Positions 35,946-40,378 of a stretch of 40,378 nucleotides of DNA are shown here, in pieces. Made by a program: the position numbers and the translations under genes. The notes beneath the pieces were generated by a model. That model saw only the letters and a list, made by a program, of their open reading frames with translations. It was not told the origin of the DNA and did not search any database. Location: assembly GCA_002790395.1 (NCBI GenBank), contig PFVB01000180.1, positions 2,349 through 42,726 on the forward strand, read 5' to 3'. Position 1 is the first letter of the stretch. Each line of letters opens with the position of its first letter. This stretch comes from Ignavibacteriales bacterium CG_4_9_14_3_um_filter_34_10. Lineage in GTDB: Bacteria; Bacteroidota; Ignavibacteria; Ignavibacteriales; Melioribacteraceae.

Positions 35946-37796
35946 ATGAATAATGCTGAACAATTATCGTATTCGCTGAGCAACGAAAATTATGCTTATG
36001 CTGAAATAAATGTTGGAAAATTTAACGACTTTGCAAAAAGATATATTTTTTTTGAATCGGATGCTGAGAACGATAAATATTATCTTATTAAATCCAACAC
36101 TAAATTCAATTCTATAATTCTGCCTGAAGAGCTTTCAGAAAATTTTATTTATTATAAAGACTTTGCCAAGTATTTTGTTCTTGATACAAAGTTTTCGAAA
36201 ATTCTACATAAAATTTATAATATCAATCTGCAAAAAATGGTTCGCACAAATCCTCAAAAACTTATTTACGAATATTATTATAAATGGGTTTTTGCAGATT
36301 TGAATAAAGACAATCGCTACTTTGCAATGAGTGTATTAAAACAAATTAAAGAATCGAGGAAAAACGCCCTGAACCTTGTCCTACAGGGTAGTATTCTTGC
36401 CAACGATAAAAATCTTCTGAATATTCAAAAATCACTTGAATCTTTCGATGAAGCTGAGCAGTTGCTTTCTCTTAAAAGTTTTGAGATTAGTGATATTGCT
36501 GAAGTGAAATACTTTATTTGTCTATTTAAAGGCTTTGTTCAATTACTCGATCAAAACCACGAAGGAGCTAAATATGAATTTATTCAGGCACTTTCACAAA
36601 AATCTGATGGAATAACAGCAAAATTTCACCTGGCAATTTCTGAAATACACTTGTCGGATTTAGACTTATCCAAATCTCTGGTGAATGAAATTGTCGATTT
36701 TGACTTAAATAGAACTCATCAAAGCATTGAAGCCAACAAAACCAATGACTTTAATTATTTTGTCAGGAACTTTATCAGCAGCAATTATTTCAACGATTCA
36801 GTTTGCTATTCACTTCTTGAGGTTTTTGAGAATCGAATAAATGATTTGACCAGTTCAGCACAAGTAAGATTTCTGTGCCTCAAAGAAGATATAATTTCTT
36901 TGAAAGAAATAAAATTTGGAGAAATGCATGAGGAGGAAATTTATAAAAGTCTTGATTTTATTGAAGAATTTGTAAAGAATTATCAAAACAGCGAGAATCT
37001 TCTTGTTTTAGAAAACATTTCAAAGATTGAGCAAAAACTTGTCGATACATTAAAAAGCATTTTAAGTAATATTGAAGAAAGTTATAAACGTGAAATTCAG
37101 GAAAGCTTAAAAATATATGATTTGAAAATAGGTGAAAATGTTCAGCTTAAAGCAAGGCATCAATCAGAATATGAACTGCAAAAGAAAAGAATTGAAGACA
37201 AATTAAAAACAACCCTTACCGATTATCAGTTGATGATGGATGAGAAAATTAAATCCATAGAATACAAATCAGAGAACATTGAATCCAAGCCGGAATATAA
37301 TCCTTCAGCTTCATTCAAGAATTCAATTTCCTATTCACTGTTTCTTTCGCTCTTGGTTTTGCTGCTTGCGGGATTTGCGGAATATTCAAACAGCAGTGTT
37401 CAGGAAGTCACTGATGCAAGTAAAGTTTTGACAATCGTTTTATTTCATGGCTCAAAATGGGGTGTTATTTCTTTTGTCATTGGAATTTTTATTTCACTGA
37501 TGGTTTCAGCCTCTACAAGTATGGAAAAAGCAAGTGCCAAACAGCGATTGGCAAAGACCGTTTCTCTTTTAAAAAACGAAAAAGCCGAAAATATTAAAAC
37601 GATTAAAGAAGATTTTGAAAGAGCCATTACCGATAATGAGCAGAAATACAAAAGTAGAATTGACTCGGTTGATGAACAGGTTCGTGAATTGATCGAAAAG
37701 AAAAAGCAGGATGAAAGTGTCATGATTGAGAGAGCTGCGTCAAGAGTAAGTAAAGAAACCAGCCGAACAAAAGAAATTATTGAGCATTATCAATAA
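35946..37796 (+). CDS. Large membrane and coiled-coil protein, unknown function
   Basis: The 616-residue product has no family I recognise. Residues 1-350 are mostly helical, with TPR-like pairs (LNLVLQGSILANDKNLLNIQ, EGAKYEFIQALSQKSDGITA, KFHLAISEIHLSDLDLSKSL). A coiled coil runs about 380-450. Two membrane helices follow (about 463-480 and 506-524) with a short loop between, and a second highly charged coiled coil fills about 525-612. Both coiled coils should face the same side, probably the cytoplasm. The layout suggests a scaffold or mechanosensing-type adaptor, which is guesswork. It follows the bacteriohemerythrin gene closely. Confidence 0.8.
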   Translation: MNNAEQLSYSLSNENYAYAEINVGKFNDFAKRYIFFESDAENDKYYLIKSNTKFNSIILPEELSENFIYYKDFAKYFVLDTKFSKILHKIYNINLQKMVRTNPQKLIYEYYYKWVFADLNKDNRYFAMSVLKQIKESRKNALNLVLQGSILANDKNLLNIQKSLESFDEAEQLLSLKSFEISDIAEVKYFICLFKGFVQLLDQNHEGAKYEFIQALSQKSDGITAKFHLAISEIHLSDLDLSKSLVNEIVDFDLNRTHQSIEANKTNDFNYFVRNFISSNYFNDSVCYSLLEVFENRINDLTSSAQVRFLCLKEDIISLKEIKFGEMHEEEIYKSLDFIEEFVKNYQNSENLLVLENISKIEQKLVDTLKSILSNIEESYKREIQESLKIYDLKIGENVQLKARHQSEYELQKKRIEDKLKTTLTDYQLMMDEKIKSIEYKSENIESKPEYNPSASFKNSISYSLFLSLLVLLLAGFAEYSNSSVQEVTDASKVLTIVLFHGSKWGVISFVIGIFISLMVSASTSMEKASAKQRLAKTVSLLKNEKAENIKTIKEDFERAITDNEQKYKSRIDSVDEQVRELIEKKKQDESVMIERAASRVSKETSRTKEIIEHYQ

Positions 37797-37811
37797 GTTG
37801 AATATTAAATC

Positions 37812-37843
37812 ATGTCATCTTTCGATGAGTTCAGACTGACAAG
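37812..37843 (-). repeat. Copy of the CTGA.CT..T.GAA repeat unit
   Basis: Read on the minus strand, GTCTGAACTCATCGAAAGAT matches the unit ACTCTGAGCTTGTTGAAGAG near 8898 at about 14 of 20 positions, with a TGAC/CGAC flank on each. Such units recall intergenic repeats in related genomes. Confidence 0.45.
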
Positions 37844-38033
37844 ATTGAACTTTTTGTCAGCCTCCGATAAAACATCAGAAAAAACAATCAAAGTCCGCAT
37901 GACTCAAATCAGGTTAAATCCAAAACAAATAATTGGCTAATATTGACCCAATTGCCAAAAATAATCACAAAAACTGCTTTTTTTAACCAAAAACCAAGAA
38001 TTTATCTGGAATGATTTTGTCAGTATTTTCAGG

Positions 38034-38165
38034 TCACCTTACGCATTTGTCATGCTGAATTTTTTTCAGCATCTACAAAACTTAACAAAAGAAGATTCTG
38101 AAACAAGACTTGCCTGACGGCAGTCGGGTTCAGGATGACATTATTGTAAACTTTGTGTAAGGTGA
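38034..38165. repeat. 132-bp palindromic element with perfect terminal inverted repeats
   Basis: TCACCTTAC (38034-38042) and GTAAGGTGA (38157-38165) are perfect terminal inverted repeats. Inside are TGTCATGCTGAA on the left and TTCAGGATGACA on the right, a nested 8-bp hairpin ATGCTGAA/TTCAGCAT (38052-38072) and a CCTGAC/GTCGGG near-palindrome. No target-site duplication is evident. This is MITE-like in form, with no coding capacity. Confidence 0.6.
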
Positions 38166-38203
38166 ATTATCAGATTAAGTATAGAATAAACTTTTGGGAT
38201 TTA

Positions 38204-40378
38204 ATGAAAAAAGACAAATATCAGGTTGCCGTTGAATTGTTTAATTCTGAAAAATTTGACAAGGCAAAAGAAATTCTTTATGGATTAGTCAGAATGAACG
38301 CTCGGGATTTTGATGCGTACAATTTTCTGGGAATAATCGAATTAAAAGAAAAAAATTACAAAAAATCGCTTGAATATTTCAACAAGGTTCTGGAAATAAA
38401 AAGAGATCATCCGAATGTTTATTATAATATTGGAATGTGCCTTCAATGTATTGGTGAAATCGAACAGGCAATAAATGCATATAAAAACTTTTATCAGACA
38501 AACCAAAATCATCTGGATGTTTTGAATAATCTTGGGCTTCTTTATGTGGTTGATAAAAAATATGAACTTGCTGAAGAACATTTCAAGAAGGCAAATAAAC
38601 TTAATCCGAATGAAGCAAAAATTCTGCTCAATTATTCAAATCTGCTTTTTGCAAAGTTGCGTTATGATGATATATTGAATTTGGACAAAAACATTTCTGA
38701 AGTAAGTGATAAAACTTCCTCCGATGAATTAGTTGGTTTCAAAATCAATGTTGCAAAAGCACTTTTTAACAAGGGCAGAATTGATGATTCGCTGATTTTA
38801 CTTGAGTCTCTTTTGCAAGTATCTCCGGTAAATTCAGATGTCATGTTAAATATTGCAAACATTTTTCTTTTTAAGTCTGATAATGACAAGGCAAAATTCT
38901 ATTTTAATAAATTACTTAATACACGTCTGGAATCCGCCGGTTATAATGGACTTGGACTTATTGAACTGAGAAATATGAATCTCGATAAAGCCGAACATTT
39001 TTTCCGTGAAGCCATTAAGAGAGAGCCTGAGACTTCAGAATTTCATTATAATTTGAGTCATGCTTTATTGCTAAAAGGAAATCTTGATGAAGGATTTAAG
39101 GAATATGAATGGAGAAAAAAGAGAGATGAGTTTTTAAAAAGAGAATTCAGCAAGCCAGAACTGAGCGATGAGGATATTTATGGCAAACGTATTCTTGTTT
39201 GGGATGAACAGGGAATCGGAGATATAATACAGTTTATCAGATATTTTAAAATCTTGAAACAGAGAGGTGCAATTGTAATTTTTCAATGTGCTGCCGGTGT
39301 TATTAATTTAATTGAAAATGCAAAATATATTGATACATTACTGCCAAGAAATTCAACTGAAGAGCCTGATGTTGAATATGATTTCCAAATCTCTCTGCTT
39401 AGTTTGCCAAAATATTTTAATACAACATTAGAAACCATTCCGACTGAATCAAAGTATATTTTTGCAAAGCAGGATTTAGTAAACCACTGGAAAAACCATT
39501 TTCAACAGTTCGATAAAAAGAAAATCGGAATAGTTTGGGCTGGAAATCCAAAGCATTCAAATGACAAAAACCGATCGATAAAATTAAAATACTTTAGTAA
39601 ATTATTTAGGCTGTCAAACTGCCAGTTCTTTTCATTACAGAAGGGTTTTGGTTTAGAACAATCAGCAGAATTTAGTGGCAGTTTAATTGTACTCGATAAT
39701 AAAATCAACAATCTTTCTGATACTGCTGCAATTATTGAAAATCTTGATCTGGTGATTTCAGTTGATACTTCTGTTGCGCATTTATCTGCCGCATTGGGAA
39801 AAGAAACTTTTGTGTTGCTTCCCTTTTCTCCCGATTGGAGATGGATGGCAGAAATTAATTATTCGCCATGGTATTCCACAATGAAATTATTCCGACAGCA
39901 AAAAGAGGGTGACTGGGGAAGTGTTTTTGATGTAGTTCAATCAGCACTGAAAGGAAATTCTGTTTTAGCCAAAACAGAATTTCATAAAGAAAAAACATCG
40001 AAGAATAAAATTTTTCTCGGACTGACAAGCGGTGAAAATTTTGGTTGGGGTGTTTGCAGTAAATATCTAAAAAAAGAGTTGGCAAAAAAAAATCTTGCTG
40101 AGTCACTGGAAGAATATTATTCAGTTGATGATGGAAAAAAAATAGAAGGCAAAGTTTTTCACGGATTAACGGATATTGAATTTAACAGCATTTATAGGGT
40201 TCGCGGAAAACAAAATTACGGCTATACTTTTTTTGAAAATGAGTTGCTTCCTGTCTCTGTTGAAAATGCAAAGAAATATGATGTGGTAATCGGAGGTTCC
40301 ACTTGGTGCAAAGAGAAAATGGAAGCGAAGGGAATTTTAAACACTGATGTTCTAATCCAAGGAATTGACCCGGAATTG
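38204..40378 (+). CDS. TPR-repeat glycosyltransferase, 3' end cut by window edge
   Basis: The frame is open from ATG 38204 to the window end (725 codons, no stop). Residues 1 to about 305 are TPR repeats of about 34 residues (AYNFLGIIELKEKNYKKSLE, VLNNLGLLYVVDKKYELAEE). Residues about 325-590 resemble the GT9/heptosyltransferase fold: VWDEQGIGDIIQFIRYFKIL, IGIVWAGNPKHSNDKNRSI and the sugar-nucleotide site DTSVAHLSAALGKETFVLLP. A third part begins near 605 (IFLGLTSGENFGWGVCSKYL) and looks like the start of a GT4-type glycosyltransferase. Such proteins glycosylate proteins or surface glycans in the cytoplasm; the acceptor is unknown. Its ribosome site is weak. Confidence 0.88.
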   Translation, partial: MKKDKYQVAVELFNSEKFDKAKEILYGLVRMNARDFDAYNFLGIIELKEKNYKKSLEYFNKVLEIKRDHPNVYYNIGMCLQCIGEIEQAINAYKNFYQTNQNHLDVLNNLGLLYVVDKKYELAEEHFKKANKLNPNEAKILLNYSNLLFAKLRYDDILNLDKNISEVSDKTSSDELVGFKINVAKALFNKGRIDDSLILLESLLQVSPVNSDVMLNIANIFLFKSDNDKAKFYFNKLLNTRLESAGYNGLGLIELRNMNLDKAEHFFREAIKREPETSEFHYNLSHALLLKGNLDEGFKEYEWRKKRDEFLKREFSKPELSDEDIYGKRILVWDEQGIGDIIQFIRYFKILKQRGAIVIFQCAAGVINLIENAKYIDTLLPRNSTEEPDVEYDFQISLLSLPKYFNTTLETIPTESKYIFAKQDLVNHWKNHFQQFDKKKIGIVWAGNPKHSNDKNRSIKLKYFSKLFRLSNCQFFSLQKGFGLEQSAEFSGSLIVLDNKINNLSDTAAIIENLDLVISVDTSVAHLSAALGKETFVLLPFSPDWRWMAEINYSPWYSTMKLFRQQKEGDWGSVFDVVQSALKGNSVLAKTEFHKEKTSKNKIFLGLTSGENFGWGVCSKYLKKELAKKNLAESLEEYYSVDDGKKIEGKVFHGLTDIEFNSIYRVRGKQNYGYTFFENELLPVSVENAKKYDVVIGGSTWCKEKMEAKGILNTDVLIQGIDPEL

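Larger units (their letters stand above)
37797..38203. other. Intergenic region with repeats
   Basis: The 407-base gap holds a repeat unit at 37812-37843 and a palindromic element at 38034-38165. A 42-codon frame (37812-37940) lies within the first repeat, without a ribosome site, and is not called. The middle part (about 37850-38030) is A-rich with no visible feature. Confidence 0.6.

Noticed and set aside
37812-37940. 42-codon frame after the coiled-coil gene
   Set aside because: There is no ribosome site and its start lies in a repeat unit.

Overview
The window is AT-rich bacterial chromosome with compact coding. The mix of genes suggests the Bacteroidota/Chlorobiota/Ignavibacteriota group, with Ignavibacteriota my best guess: a GSCFA protein, an exported oligoendopeptidase F, a CocE-type exported peptidase, a CHASE2 sigma54 activator, a fused lycopene cyclase, DUF1761, and TPR glycosyltransferases. 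No rRNA or tRNA gene, CRISPR array, transposase or phage gene is visible, so the lineage call is inference.

Layout. 1-1238: 3' part of a PAS histidine kinase on the + strand. 1417-5628: a complete phosphate operon read leftwards (pstS-pstC-pstA-pstB-phoU), with a possible Pho-box-like tandem repeat upstream of pstS. 5726-8786: a GSCFA protein and a large multifunctional aromatic amino acid enzyme (chorismate mutase, prephenate dehydratase, ACT, DAHP synthase), also leftwards. 9163-15050: rightward metabolic genes (saccharopine dehydrogenase-like, isoaspartyl peptidase, DUF1761, Nudix, DUF1232, PepF). 15116-20915: leftward small ORF, CocE-like hydrolase and cobalamin-dependent MetH. 20979-22425: heptose epimerase RfaD and a MutT-like Nudix, converging on an alpha/beta hydrolase.

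The most interesting region is 23299-30576. A membrane-bound CHASE2 sensor fused to a sigma54 AAA+ activator is followed at once by two perfect 12-bp direct repeats 21 bp apart, then by a good -24/-12 (sigma54) promoter. Next come two lipoproteins, an apparent outer-membrane barrel fused to a transglutaminase-like domain, and a FecR-domain protein. I read this as a self-contained envelope-sensing and response locus in which the activator drives the adjacent genes. I cannot name a described system that matches it.

30649-33555 is a decaying carotenoid cluster. crtB carries one in-frame TAA. crtI carries two TGA codons at expected glycines, a 1-base frameshift, an internal deletion and a damaged Rossmann motif. 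The fused lycopene cyclase after them is intact. manA follows, then a small membrane protein, a bacteriohemerythrin, a 616-residue membrane/coiled-coil protein of unknown function, and a TPR glycosyltransferase that runs off the right edge.

Several gene gaps hold palindromic elements built around TGTCA/ATGACA ends (near 8903, 15062, 26907, 37812 and 38034). They look like a dispersed intergenic repeat family, and some may also act as terminators.
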